Shown: piece by piece, positions 53,719 to 62,474 of the stretch
Numbering within the stretch: the first letter of the stretch is position 1
How the letters are laid out: every line of letters begins with the position of its first letter
NCBI RefSeq assembly: GCF_021044685.1
Contig: NZ_CP088014.1
Span: 7,116,001 to 7,180,000, forward strand
DNA: 64,000 nt
Direction of reading: 5' to 3'
Source: Bradyrhizobium daqingense
Lineage (GTDB): Bacteria > Pseudomonadota > Alphaproteobacteria > Rhizobiales > Xanthobacteraceae
The notes under the pieces: generated by a model
Told to the model about the DNA's origin: nothing
What the model saw: only the letters and a program-made list of their open reading frames with translations
Databases searched by the model: none
Translations under genes and position numbers: made by a program

Positions 53719-54299
53719 TAGATCCTCTACGAGTGGAGAGTGCCTGCGGTGTGATGCTGAAGATTTTCCGCTGCCCAAACGAAGAGTGTTAAGTGATCGC
53801 AGCGACATTGTGGCGCTGCATGCAAAACTTTTGCGATGCAAATATGATATGGCGCCAATACATCGTCCTACGCCGAGAATCTCGTCACGGTGCTGACATA
53901 TCGAAGGCGGGCTGCCCTTTTTTGAATCAAGTTCCGCATCCAATTCGATGCCACAGTATTGCGCGAGCGTCGTCTTCGCTCATCTCAGAAGCATTCCATC
54001 TTTTTCGTGACGGCATTGCGGGAACTTCGAGAGGCTTCTATCTTAGGATGCATGGCTGATACGACTGTGGCATGCATCTTTGCCGCGCTCTGGTCCTTAG
54101 CAATGCAATTCGTACCGAACGGCCTCATCTAGGCGACCCTTCGCAAATAGGTTAGGTAATGAGTTCCGCCCTTCTTTTGGCATGATCCCGCCCGAGAAAC
54201 GATAACACTCAATCGACGGCACAGTCCCCATCAAATGGAAGGTCCTTAGCTGCCGGCGACAGGAAGAATCTTCCCAACCACCCCCATCGATTGTGCGCT
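53719..54299. other. intergenic region between divergent genes
   Basis: 580 bases between the initiating transferase and the phosphatase gene. Open frames here lack recognisable features. It must contain the promoter of the polyprenyl transferase. Confidence 0.4.
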
Positions 54300-55037
54300 A
54301 TGATATCGCTTTCCCGTCGACGTCGGCCAATCCAAAAGCCGTATCTGCCGGATGGCGTGCGCATTTACGCGATCTCGGATATTCACGGCTGCGCGCATCT
54401 GCTCCAGCCCATGCTGCGGGTGATCGACGCCGACGTGGCTCGCAGCCGCCCACGCTATGCGATCGAGGTCTTCATGGGCGACTACATCGATCGCGGTCCG
54501 GATACGCGCGCCACCCTCGACATCCTGGTCGAGCGCAGCAGGCGGGGAAACGCGGTTTTTCTCAAGGGCAACCACGAGGCATTTCTAGTCAGCGTGTTCG
54601 AAGACCCGTCACTGTTCGAGAATTGGCTCGCCATTGGTGGGACCCAGACATTGATGTCCTACGGACTCGCCCCACCGGATCTGAAGCGCGACGAGCCGAC
54701 ATCGATCCTGCGCGATTTGCTTCGCGCAATGCCGACCGAACATCTCGAATTCCTGGACAATCTGCGGCTGAGCTTTACGTGCGGGGACTTCTTCTTCGTG
54801 CATGCGGGAGTTCGACCGGGCGTGGCGTTGTCCGAACAGCACGAGAACGATCTTTTGTGGATTCGCGACGAGTTCCTGGAGAGCAAAAAGCACTTCGGCA
54901 AATTTGTCGTACACGGTCACACGCCGGTGCGGAGCGCCGACGTACGAAATAATCGCGCCAACATCGACACCGGCGCCTATGCTACCGGCAATCTCACGCT
55001 GATGAGCATTCAAGGAAGCAGCATGCTCGCGGTGTGA
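54300..55037 (+). CDS. PPP-type metallophosphatase (serine/threonine or diadenosine type)
   Basis: 245 residues. All metal-ligand blocks of the PPP family are present: ISDIHGC, GDYIDRGPD, LKGNHE, FFVHAGVRPG and VHGHTP. The rhizobial PssZ phosphatase of this kind affects exopolysaccharide synthesis in Rhizobium leguminosarum, so a regulatory role beside this cluster is plausible, though ApaH-like housekeeping activity is possible. The ATG at 54300 lies close to the beginning of the conserved region; an earlier TTG at 54291 adds only three residues. No transmembrane segment or signal peptide. Confidence 0.85.
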   Translation: MISLSRRRRPIQKPYLPDGVRIYAISDIHGCAHLLQPMLRVIDADVARSRPRYAIEVFMGDYIDRGPDTRATLDILVERSRRGNAVFLKGNHEAFLVSVFEDPSLFENWLAIGGTQTLMSYGLAPPDLKRDEPTSILRDLLRAMPTEHLEFLDNLRLSFTCGDFFFVHAGVRPGVALSEQHENDLLWIRDEFLESKKHFGKFVVHGHTPVRSADVRNNRANIDTGAYATGNLTLMSIQGSSMLAV

Positions 55038-55077
55038 GAGGACGGCACCGAACGCGCGCGTTTTTCCGCATCAAGCT

Positions 55078-55374
55078 TTAGTTGAGCAGAGGCGGCTTAA
55101 CCGGCTGCGCACGCGTCTGCGCCATCCAGGCATTCCAGGCTCGCTCGTGCTTGAAGTAGAGTTCCACCCAACGTTCGCCGTGCCTGGCCTGACGGATGCG
55201 CGCTGCCTCGCCAAGCAAGTCGGCACCGGGGCGCGTGTCCGGCTTGTCCAATGCTTCGAACTCGATGGTTTCCGAGATCGTCAGACCGACGAGCACGCGC
55301 TGTCCGGCGCCATCCACGATATAACGTCGCGGAGCGTCGTTCTTGGGCTCACTCATGTCGTCATGCACCGTCAT
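55078..55374 (-). CDS. conserved hypothetical small protein
   Basis: About 98 residues from ATG 55374 (MTVHDDMSEPKND) or 92 from ATG 55356. It is soluble, with an acidic core (SETIEFEALDKP) and a basic, Trp-containing C-terminus (RWVELYFKHERAWNAWM). No motif of known function. It converges with the phosphatase, 40 bases apart. An upstream frame to 55515 would add a poorly supported leader. Confidence 0.45.
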   Translation of the reverse strand: MTVHDDMSEPKNDAPRRYIVDGAGQRVLVGLTISETIEFEALDKPDTRPGADLLGEAARIRQARHGERWVELYFKHERAWNAWMAQTRAQPVKPPLLN

Positions 55375-55415
55375 TGCGGTGTGAAGCTGGGCGCCGGCAG
55401 CGAATTGGACGATAT

Positions 55416-55583
55416 CTAAAAGGCTCGCCGTGCGTGCCCGAATGTTGAGGTAGGATGAGGCCTCTGCCGTGAGGCGCCATAGGACGCGTTCGCATCTCTT
55501 CGTTGGACACGCCAAGCGCGCAACGCGTATCCGAGGATGAGGCCAGCGCCGAAAACGGAAGCGGAGACAAACGCAGAAGTCAT
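55416..55583 (-). CDS. small single-span membrane protein
   Basis: 55 residues (ATG 55583, AGGGCGACTCCT just upstream). The N-terminus SAFVSASVFGAGLILGYALRAWRVQRRD is one membrane segment followed by an Arg-rich tail, a form frequent in Bradyrhizobium-like genomes. Function unknown. It lies upstream of the hypothetical protein gene on the same strand. Confidence 0.45.
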   Translation of the reverse strand: MTSAFVSASVFGAGLILGYALRAWRVQRRDANASYGASRQRPHPTSTFGHARRAF

Positions 55584-55950
55584 AGGAGTCGCCCTGAATA
55601 GTCCGGGACCCATCAAGGGCGACTAGTGTGTCGACATCATGGTTCTTGACGACGCATGGGCGCCGAAAGATTGTTCAACATCGGCCCCCTTGTGTGCATG
55701 CAGCGCTCGTGCCGGCGTGGCCGCCTCTGCCACATCCTGTTTCGATCGGCGACAATCCCGAAGGCTCTACACAGCGGCCACTCTATGTAGGAGAGAACAA
55801 CGCCTCCAAGTGGTCGGGGCAGATGCACGATGGGCAAACCACACGTTTCCTCGGGACGAGGAATTGGGGCGGGTCGGTCGACCGATGCCCTTGCAACCGC
55901 CCGGCAGCCGTTGCATTATTTCTTGTTGCATTTCGGAGGGATTCAATCCA

Positions 55951-56217
55951 ATGGACTTCCGCGCCCTTATTTCATCCATTGCCCTGTCCGTTCTTGGCCT
56001 TACGTTGACCGCATCCGTCGCCGCCGCCGCGGAACTTGCGCTCGCTAAGGCGCATCATCGGGCGGCTTCCGTTCAAAGCGGATACGTCTTCTGGGATCCC
56101 GTCTACCCGCCCGCGATCTATGGCCCGCAGCTTCGACCCGTCGAGGAAGTCGTAGCGGCGAAGGCGCAGGCTCGGCCCGTGTCCCAGCTCTGGTGGGGAT
56201 ATTGGTACGTCCGGTAA
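55951..56217 (+). CDS. small exported protein
   Basis: 88 residues. ATG 55951 follows CGGAGGG, a good ribosome binding site. A signal peptide (ALISSIALSVLGLTLTASVAAAA) precedes a mature part with HHRAASVQSGYVFWDPVYPPA and a Trp/Tyr-rich end (SQLWWGYWYVR). It may be a small periplasmic or surface protein; no family recognised. Confidence 0.55.
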   Translation: MDFRALISSIALSVLGLTLTASVAAAAELALAKAHHRAASVQSGYVFWDPVYPPAIYGPQLRPVEEVVAAKAQARPVSQLWWGYWYVR

Positions 56218-56957
56218 GGCGCCGGCGCGCTTTCCCTTGGCCGAACGGCCGCGTCGCGCTCGACCATCACCGCCGCAAAACGGGGCAGCCGGTCGCGGCT
56301 GCTTTATTTGATCGGGCGCCGCGCCATGAAGACACCCAAGCCAATGCAGAGGGCCGGGTCCGACGATTGGCCCTGCTCGCGCGGCGGGAGCCTGCGTATC
56401 GAATGGCAGCCGACCCGGGCCGCCATGCCGGCTTAGTAAGGGCAAATGAGAGTGCAACGCGATTGCTTCTATAGACCGAAGCCTCGGCCAATCTTACGCA
56501 CAAGCTTGAGCGCGGCGTCAGTATTGCGGCCATAAAAGAGCGTTCGATCAAGCTGCGCGAAGATGCTCATTCCAAAAGGCGCGATAGCAAAGCCTCTAAA
56601 CATGGTTGTGGACCGGGTTGAACGATGCTGCGAAAGTTCAAGACGGCCCTCGCCGCAGGATTGGGGTAACAGCCGGGGCCGGCATTCCCATTCCAACGTG
56701 CCGCAATCGGCGGTAATCGGCACGCACTTAGTTAGCCACATGAAAGCTAATGAACTCTTTCGCTCGCCGCCGCTCGGGCGCCAGTCCCACGCCGTTGAAG
56801 TTAGTTCAATGTGACGCCCGGTGGGGCACTCTCCCATCCGCTGCTCACTGAGCCGCCTATTACACTTCCCCTCGCGATGCGAATGGCGGGCAAGAACCCC
56901 GAACGGCGCGCCGTCCTCAAGGCGCCTTCGTCAATCACTTTGAACGCCGTCCTTCGA
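56218..56957. other. gene-poor region
   Basis: 740 bases with only short antisense frames. A minus-strand frame at 56469-56837 (122 residues) has no signal, domain or ribosome binding site. Nothing convincing was seen. Confidence 0.4.
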
Positions 56958-57170
56958 CTAGCCGGCCCATTGCGCGAAGACACGCCCGGTGATGCGGCTC
57001 ACTCGACCTTGCTGCTTGCGGAAGCGTTGCAACCGACCGTAGACCGCGAGGCGAGTGCGGCCTAGCCGCTGGCCGATCTCACTTGCAGTCATGCCGCGAT
57101 CGAATAGCGCAAGAAGGTGCGCTTCCTCCTCGGCCGACCACGGACGGATTTCCAGTCTGTTGTTGGACAT
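56958..57170 (-). CDS. small Myb/SANT-like helix-turn-helix protein
   Basis: 70 residues. RPWSAEEEAHLLALFDRGMTASEIGQRLGRTRLAVYGRLQR reads as a three-helix DNA-binding domain of the SANT/HTH type: a W at the start, an acidic helix, then the T-x-x-E-I-G-x-x-L turn. It could be a small regulator. ATG 57170 is the only start. It is far from the main operons, so no target is suggested. Confidence 0.55.
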   Translation of the reverse strand: MSNNRLEIRPWSAEEEAHLLALFDRGMTASEIGQRLGRTRLAVYGRLQRFRKQQGRVSRITGRVFAQWAG

Positions 57171-57242
57171 CGCCTATCATGCCACCGAAAGCACCGCAGA
57201 TAATCCATCCTAGAGCGGGCTTATAAATAAATCGTCTCGGCC

Positions 57243-57485
57243 TCAAAGATCTTCGAACGCAACTCCGTTAAGATTGCCACTTGACCAGCCTAGGCGGCAA
57301 CTTCGGATGATGCGATCTGTCTCGAGCATCAGAGTTCTGGAAGCTAGAGGTGCCAATAACACTAGGATGGAGGTGGCCATTTTGACACGCTCGTCCTTAA
57401 GATGAGCGATTCGCCCAAATGTCCTCCAGTCCGGACGAGGGGCCATGATCTCAAGTTTCGTTCTGGTCCGGCTGCTTGGCCGCAA
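57243..57485 (-). CDS. possible small protein of unknown function
   Basis: 80 residues with a moderately hydrophobic middle (MATSILVLLAPLASRTLML). No clear ribosome binding site and no domain; it may be non-coding. Confidence 0.2.
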   Translation of the reverse strand: MRPSSRTRTKLEIMAPRPDWRTFGRIAHLKDERVKMATSILVLLAPLASRTLMLETDRIIRSCRLGWSSGNLNGVAFEDL

Positions 57486-57684
57486 GCCGGTGGCGAAGCG
57501 CTGGCGGGCGCGCCAGACGTCCGAAATGTAGCCGAAATCTAAACGTTCAATATCGCCTGGTGTTGCTCTCGATACGAAGCGCGCTCCGGCTCACTCCTCT
57601 CAAGCCATAGCGTCTTCCCGGCCGCGTCACACATTCGGCGGAAATGCCACTCAAGAGCAAGATGGGGCGTAGGCAGCAGGTCCG

Positions 57685-57834
57685 ATGAAAATCTTCGTTG
57701 TCGCGATCGGTGTCTTGGTTACAGTGCTTGTTGTGTGTGTGTTCGCAAGCAACATCTGGATCGAGTTGACGCAAAAGAAGCGGCGGCAGAAGCGGATCGA
57801 GCAAAGTCGATCTAGGACCGGCAATTCCCGTTAA
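57685..57834 (+). CDS. very small membrane protein
   Basis: 49 residues. MKIFVVAIGVLVTVLVVCVFA is one clear membrane segment, followed by a Lys/Arg/Gln-rich tail (KKRRQKRIEQSRSR). AGCAGG stands before the ATG. It resembles short membrane peptides common near stress or envelope genes. Function unknown. Confidence 0.45.
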   Translation: MKIFVVAIGVLVTVLVVCVFASNIWIELTQKKRRQKRIEQSRSRTGNSR

Positions 57835-58114
57835 TGGCGACGCGAGCGTCTCCCGTGACTAACGGGTTACCTGGTGTGTCCAGTTCCCTGCAATCCTTCA
57901 ATGGACCGAGCCCGTCGCCCCGTTGTTTCGCCCGATGCAGCCTCGGCAAATCGCTAACTTCGTGGTTCGCTGTCGGTCGTTCTCTCAATCTCGCGCGTAC
58001 GACCCACCACGCATCGGAATAAGGACGAAGCGTTGCGAGTATCTTTTCGCGTTGGGCATCGGAATCTTCACCGCGTCCTGCGAGAGCCGTGTTCTGGCGA
58101 GCCTGTCTTTTCAT
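57812..58114 (-). CDS. possible small protein, perhaps frameshifted
   Basis: 100 residues; the first half EDSDAQREKILATLRPYSDAWWVVRARL is well ordered and looks coding, whereas the second half looks random. In another frame of the same strand the region after about residue 50 reads KLAICRGCIGRNNGATG, which suits a Cys-containing small protein, so the gene may be broken. No ribosome binding site. Confidence 0.25.
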   Translation of the reverse strand: MKRQARQNTALAGRGEDSDAQREKILATLRPYSDAWWVVRARLRERPTANHEVSDLPRLHRAKQRGDGLGPLKDCRELDTPGNPLVTGDARVAINGNCRS

Positions 58115-58295
58115 TAGGAAGCGATTGGGATCGTGACCAAATCAATCCCAAGCAACGGAGGTCATCGTCGTGGGAGACGTCCTCGCGCAGCCGGCGAGGA
58201 TGAGCCCATGCTCGCGAATGTTGTCGCAAGTTCCCTGATCACCTTTTCACACCGACGAAAGCGGAACGACCAAAAAGGTTCCCTGACTGGAATTC

Positions 58296-58520
58296 TTAGG
58301 AAGGGTGAGGTAGCGGCTCGTTAACGCGGCGTCCAAGTGCTCCTAACCGCCTTCGGCTGCGACAGCTCCTTCTTCCACTGATTACCAAGTTTAACCGCCG
58401 CCTCAGCAGGAGGATTTCCAAGTAGTCCTTCTCGAACTCTGGATGAGTGCGCAGGGCTTCAATTTGTTGGTCGTGTAGTTTGAGCAACGCGGCAATGTAA
58501 GTGCTTTGGGCTGGGCGCAT
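58296..58520 (-). CDS. possible small protein
   Basis: About 74 residues from ATG 58520. An amphipathic helix (YIAALLKLHDQQIEALRTHPEFEKDYLEILLLRRRL in parts) precedes an Arg-rich tail. No family recognised and no strong start signal. Confidence 0.25.
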   Translation of the reverse strand: MRPAQSTYIAALLKLHDQQIEALRTHPEFEKDYLEILLLRRRLNLVISGRRSCRSRRRLGALGRRVNEPLPHPS

Positions 58521-58990
58521 GGCAATCAACACCCTGAAAAACGCAATGAGTAACAAAAAAGTAGTCTAACAAGGGGTTTCGAAAAACTAGCCCGTGCTAA
58601 TGGCCCGAGCTTTCCGCTCCCAAGACTAGGACGATGTTGCCGTGTATGGCGCCGAAACGCAACCCCCAAAGCGGCACAGCCTCGCCCTGCGATGAGTTGT
58701 TCTGAAAATGAGAGCGGTTCAGACCGACACCGCCGTCGCACGAGGGTATGACTACTGTTTAATCACAGATACGAATATAAGATGGGCGATATTCAACGGC
58801 GGCGCAATATCGTGGTAGATATACTTTTCAAGCGGCAAGCCGGTCAGTTCTCGCCAGCGGGTTCACCACGTCAAGATTTGATCAATGTGGAAAGTTCTCG
58901 GAGCGCTTAGCAATGTCCATTGAAAGCCCTTCCGTGCACGCTGCTCGGACACGTCGTGTCTGTCTCGTTCAAGTACTTCCATGATCGTTC
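58521..58990. other. gene-poor region
   Basis: 470 bases with only short, unsupported frames. Nothing was identified beyond an AT-rich patch around 58760-58800. Confidence 0.35.
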
Positions 58991-59200
58991 TTAACCTTCG
59001 GTATCGGCGAATCGGTGGTCGACGAGTTGCTCGTTGTTTGCTCTGCTCGCGACGCTCTCAAGCTGCCGATCAAACAATTCAGCATCAAGGTCCGCGATGA
59101 CATCTTCCAGTCCGGAGGCTTCGATGAGCATGCCCTCGGCACGGAGCTCATGTTCAAGTACGCAACTCCTTGCTGCATCATTCACCACAAATTCGCGCAT
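58991..59200 (-). CDS. possible small acidic protein
   Basis: 69 residues (MREFVVNDAARSC start at ATG 59200, GAGAG a few bases upstream). It is acidic and helical, with EASGLEDVIADLDAELFDRQL. No known family. The coding pattern is better than for its neighbours but evidence is thin. Confidence 0.3.
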   Translation of the reverse strand: MREFVVNDAARSCVLEHELRAEGMLIEASGLEDVIADLDAELFDRQLESVASRANNEQLVDHRFADTEG

Positions 59201-59583
59201 AATCACACTCTCTGATTGTATCCAATAAAATTCTCGATCAAAGCGCGAAAGCAAGCTAATGAGCAGAAACTCATCTCGCGTCGCTTAAGTGGTCCCTGGT
59301 ACCCCTATGTTCTATTCGTGAGCCTGGCAGTGACGCCGCTAGTCGATGCGGCGCGTGGTTCGGAACGGATCCACAATGAACCATCTTGGATGCGGCTCCG
59401 AGCTTGGCAGTCCGGCCACTGTCAAAGACCGGACAGACTTAAGGTCACTGCGCCCTGCTGTCGCGGAACTTTGAGACTTCGATGGAGCCAGGTGCTGTTA
59501 ATCTAAGCTTGATTTTCGCTCTGTTTCGCCCTCCCTGCCCGACGCAATTCAGTGTAAGCACAAATTTCCATTTTGGGACCAAT
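59201..59583. other. intergenic region upstream of gmd copy 2
   Basis: 380 bases. No supported gene; the gmd promoter is expected here. Confidence 0.35.
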
Positions 59584-60675
59584 ATGACAAAGAAACGAGC
59601 TCTCATTACCGGCGTCACGGGCCAAGACGGCGCCTATTTGGCTGAACTGCTTCTGCAGAAGGGTTACGAAGTCCACGGCATCAAGCGCCGGACCTCCCTC
59701 TTCAACACCGATCGGATTGACCATCTGTATCTCGATCCGCATGAGCCCGATCCCCCCTTCCGGCTTCACTACGGCGATCTTACGGATTCCTCCAGTCTGA
59801 TCCGGATCGTTGGTCAGGTGCAGCCGGACGAGATCTACAATCTCGCGGCGCAGAGCCACGTTGCCGTTTCTTTCGAGGAACCCGAATACACGGCGAATTC
59901 CGACGCCCTCGGCACCTTGCGCATCCTTGAGGCTATGCGCATTACCGGCCTGGAGAGGAAGGCGCGCTTCTATCAGGCCTCAACGTCTGAACTGTACGGC
60001 TTGGTCCAGGAGATTCCCCAAAAGGAGACCACGCCCTTCTATCCCCGCTCACCGTATGCGGTCGCCAAGCTTTATGCCTATTGGATCACGGTAAACTACC
60101 GTGAGGCCTACGAGATGTACGCCTGCAATGGCATTCTCTTTAACCACGAATCTCCGGTCCGGGGCGAAACCTTCGTTACTCGAAAGATTACGCGTGCTTT
60201 GGCGCGCATCCATCTTGGGCTGCAGGAGCGGCTTTATCTGGGCAACCTGGACGCCCTGCGCGATTGGGGACACGCGCGTGACTATGTCGAAATGCAATGG
60301 TTGATGCTGCAACAGGAAAAGCCGGAGGATTTCGTGATTGCTACGGGCGTGCAGCACTCTGTCCGAGATTTTGTCAACGTCGCCGCAAACGAAATCGGCA
60401 TGACAATTCGATGGGAAGGAAGCGGCGTCGACGAAAAGGGATACGACGCTGCTACGGGAAAATGCGTTGTTTCGGTCGATCCGCGCTACTTCCGTCCTAC
60501 CGAGGTCGCGACACTCCTCGGTGATCCATCAAAGGCCAAGGAGAAGCTAGGCTGGGAGCCCAAGACGTCGTTCGAAAGCCTCGTTCGAGAAATGATGAAG
60601 GAAGACCTCGAATCCGCCAAGCGCGACGAGATCATCAAGAAACACGGATTCCGCTACTTCGCCAGGCATGAATAG
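59584..60675 (+). CDS. gmd: GDP-mannose 4,6-dehydratase, copy 2
   Basis: 363 residues. ALITGVTGQDGAYLAELLL, VHGIKRRTSLFNT, NLAAQSHVAVSFEEPEYTAN, STSELYGLVQE, YPRSPYAVAKLYAYW and NHESPVRGETFVTRKITR are intact, so it is expected to be active. It is the second gmd of the window; copy 1 lies at 32566-33654. The C-terminus (ESAKRDEIIKKHGFRY) differs from copy 1. ATG 59584 precedes the NADP motif by eight residues, as in other members. It converges on the fcl gene, so the two fucose genes are not co-transcribed. Confidence 0.94.
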   Translation: MTKKRALITGVTGQDGAYLAELLLQKGYEVHGIKRRTSLFNTDRIDHLYLDPHEPDPPFRLHYGDLTDSSSLIRIVGQVQPDEIYNLAAQSHVAVSFEEPEYTANSDALGTLRILEAMRITGLERKARFYQASTSELYGLVQEIPQKETTPFYPRSPYAVAKLYAYWITVNYREAYEMYACNGILFNHESPVRGETFVTRKITRALARIHLGLQERLYLGNLDALRDWGHARDYVEMQWLMLQQEKPEDFVIATGVQHSVRDFVNVAANEIGMTIRWEGSGVDEKGYDAATGKCVVSVDPRYFRPTEVATLLGDPSKAKEKLGWEPKTSFESLVREMMKEDLESAKRDEIIKKHGFRYFARHE

Positions 60676-60893
60676 TCCGAGCCTCACCGATGCACAGAGA
60701 TCTATAAGGGCAAGCATGTTGGTGCGTTACGCGAGAGCTCTGTCAACACCAACGATAAGAGCTGCGAACGAACTACTATCTCCGGCCGATATCGCCTGCG
60801 GGATTCGCGCGAGCTAATCCTGCGATTCCGCGCCATTCCATGCGACATGGACGAAGCCTACGGCCGCTTCTGCAACTGAGCTTTCAGCAGGCG

Positions 60894-61835
60894 TTACCCA
60901 GCCGACAGATATGCCCGGTAGGCGAGTTCGATCCCATCCTTGAGTGAAGTCTGGGCACGCCAGCCGAGCTTCTCCAGGCGGGTAACATCGAGCATTTTAC
61001 GGGGCGTGCCGTCAGGCCGCGAATGATCGAACGTTACCTCTCCGCGATAGCCGACGATGGCGGCAACGATGCGCGCGAATTCGGCAATCGTGATGTCCTT
61101 CCCCACGCCAATGTTGACAAGCTCGGGACCTGAGAAAGTCTTCATCAGGTGCACGCAGGCATCTGCCATGTCATCCACGTAAAGGAATTCGCGACGCGGC
61201 GCGCCCGTGCCCCAGATCGTGACGTTTGTTGCGCCTGCCAACTTCGCCTCGTGGAAGCGGCGAATCAAGGCAGCAACGACGTGACTATATTCCGGATGAT
61301 AATTGTCGCCGGGACCATAAAGGTTTGTCGGCATTACACTGATAAAGTCAGAACCGTACTGGCTGCGATAAGCTTCCACCATCTTAATCCCAGCGATCTT
61401 CGCAATTGCATAAGGCTCGTTGGTTGGCTCGAGGGGCCCCGTCAGCACCGAATCTTCACGCAAGGGTTGCGCAGCGAGCTTTGGATATATGCAGGACGAA
61501 CCCAGGAACATCAGTTTTTCTGCACCATTAAGATGCGCCGCGTGAATCACGTTCGCCGCGATAGCGATGTTGTCATAGATGTACTCAGCGCGCAGAGTAT
61601 TATTGGCGACGATGCCACCGACCTTGGCTGCGGCAAGAATGATCAACTGCGGCCGCACCTGAGCGAACCAGCGGAACACCATGGATTGGTCGCGTAAATC
61701 GACCTCGCTACGATCGACCGTAACGAGACGAACGTCCTCCCTCGCAAGCCGGCGCGTCAATGCCGCTCCCACCATGCCGTCGTGGCCAGCGACGTAGACG
61801 GTCTTACCCTTCAGTTCAAATGGAGCAGCGGCCAT
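60894..61835 (-). CDS. fcl: GDP-L-fucose synthase, copy 2
   Basis: 313 residues, complete. TVYVAGHDGMVGAALTRRL, LAAAKVGGI, SSCIYPK, the catalytic region NLYGPGDNYHPEYSHV and GTGAPRREFLYVDDMADACVHLMK are all in one frame. It completes GDP-L-fucose synthesis from the Gmd product. The frameshifted copy 1 at 31630 can be compared codon by codon. Immediately upstream on the same strand (61927-62010) is a short gmd-like fragment. Confidence 0.95.
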   Translation of the reverse strand: MAAAPFELKGKTVYVAGHDGMVGAALTRRLAREDVRLVTVDRSEVDLRDQSMVFRWFAQVRPQLIILAAAKVGGIVANNTLRAEYIYDNIAIAANVIHAAHLNGAEKLMFLGSSCIYPKLAAQPLREDSVLTGPLEPTNEPYAIAKIAGIKMVEAYRSQYGSDFISVMPTNLYGPGDNYHPEYSHVVAALIRRFHEAKLAGATNVTIWGTGAPRREFLYVDDMADACVHLMKTFSGPELVNIGVGKDITIAEFARIVAAIVGYRGEVTFDHSRPDGTPRKMLDVTRLEKLGWRAQTSLKDGIELAYRAYLSAG

Positions 61836-61926
61836 CGTGACCTCCCAGTTCGCCGTGGGAACCCTGGCCGCGCCTCCCCCGCAGACTGGTATTCGAACGA
61901 ATGTTCCACACGGGACGTGATTTGGT

Positions 61927-62010
61927 ATGGAAGAATGAGATCAGGTGTTCAGCAAGATCAGCGCCGTCCTGTCCCGCCAGCCGCGAGATTGCAGCGATCT
62001 GCTTTTGCAT
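61927..62010 (-). pseudogene. possible N-terminal fragment of a gmd gene
   Basis: The frame from ATG 62010 reads IAAISRLAGQDGADLAEHLIS, which resembles ALITGVTGQDGAYLAEYLI of Gmd at most positions of the NADP-binding loop. It is then lost within 30 residues. Its position directly upstream of fcl copy 2 on the same strand mirrors the gmd-fcl order at 31.6-33.7 kb, so it may be what is left of a former gmd-fcl pair. Confidence 0.4.
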
Positions 62011-62035
62011 GCCATTCCTTGTTCAAACAATAGCG

Positions 62036-62474
62036 ATCGCAGCATGAAATATTCAGCTGAGTGCACCGCGCCGAGCCAAGATATATCCCTTTTTGAATAT
62101 GTCGGATGCTTCGGTCAACCCCCGGACCGCTGAAAAGGTAAACTCGAACGGTATCTGTCGGGGATTCTTTCCGCCATTTACCTCGTCGTCCAGACCTGTC
62201 AATTGCCAGTGATCCGCACGGCTAGCTCATCCAAGCCGTTCGTGTTCTCCCAGAGTGCAATCGAAGAACCGGCGAAATTGGCTTGGCCTCGATCACCGAG
62301 ATCGCCATAGCTAAGACAGGGTGGTGCCAAGACGACGGTCACGAGAACTATCCGGCCGAATGGGTTCAAGGGCAAACGGGCGGACTCGAGCTATCGGCCA
62401 TACAGACGGCCTAAGCTCGCAACTTGTCGATGTGCATCTGGTTTCGATCATCCACGGCTCTCTAACGCGTCCTC
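62036..62474. other. intergenic region
   Basis: 440 bases between the fcl side and the 3' end of the Ig/RTX gene. No gene or clear terminator was seen. Confidence 0.35.
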
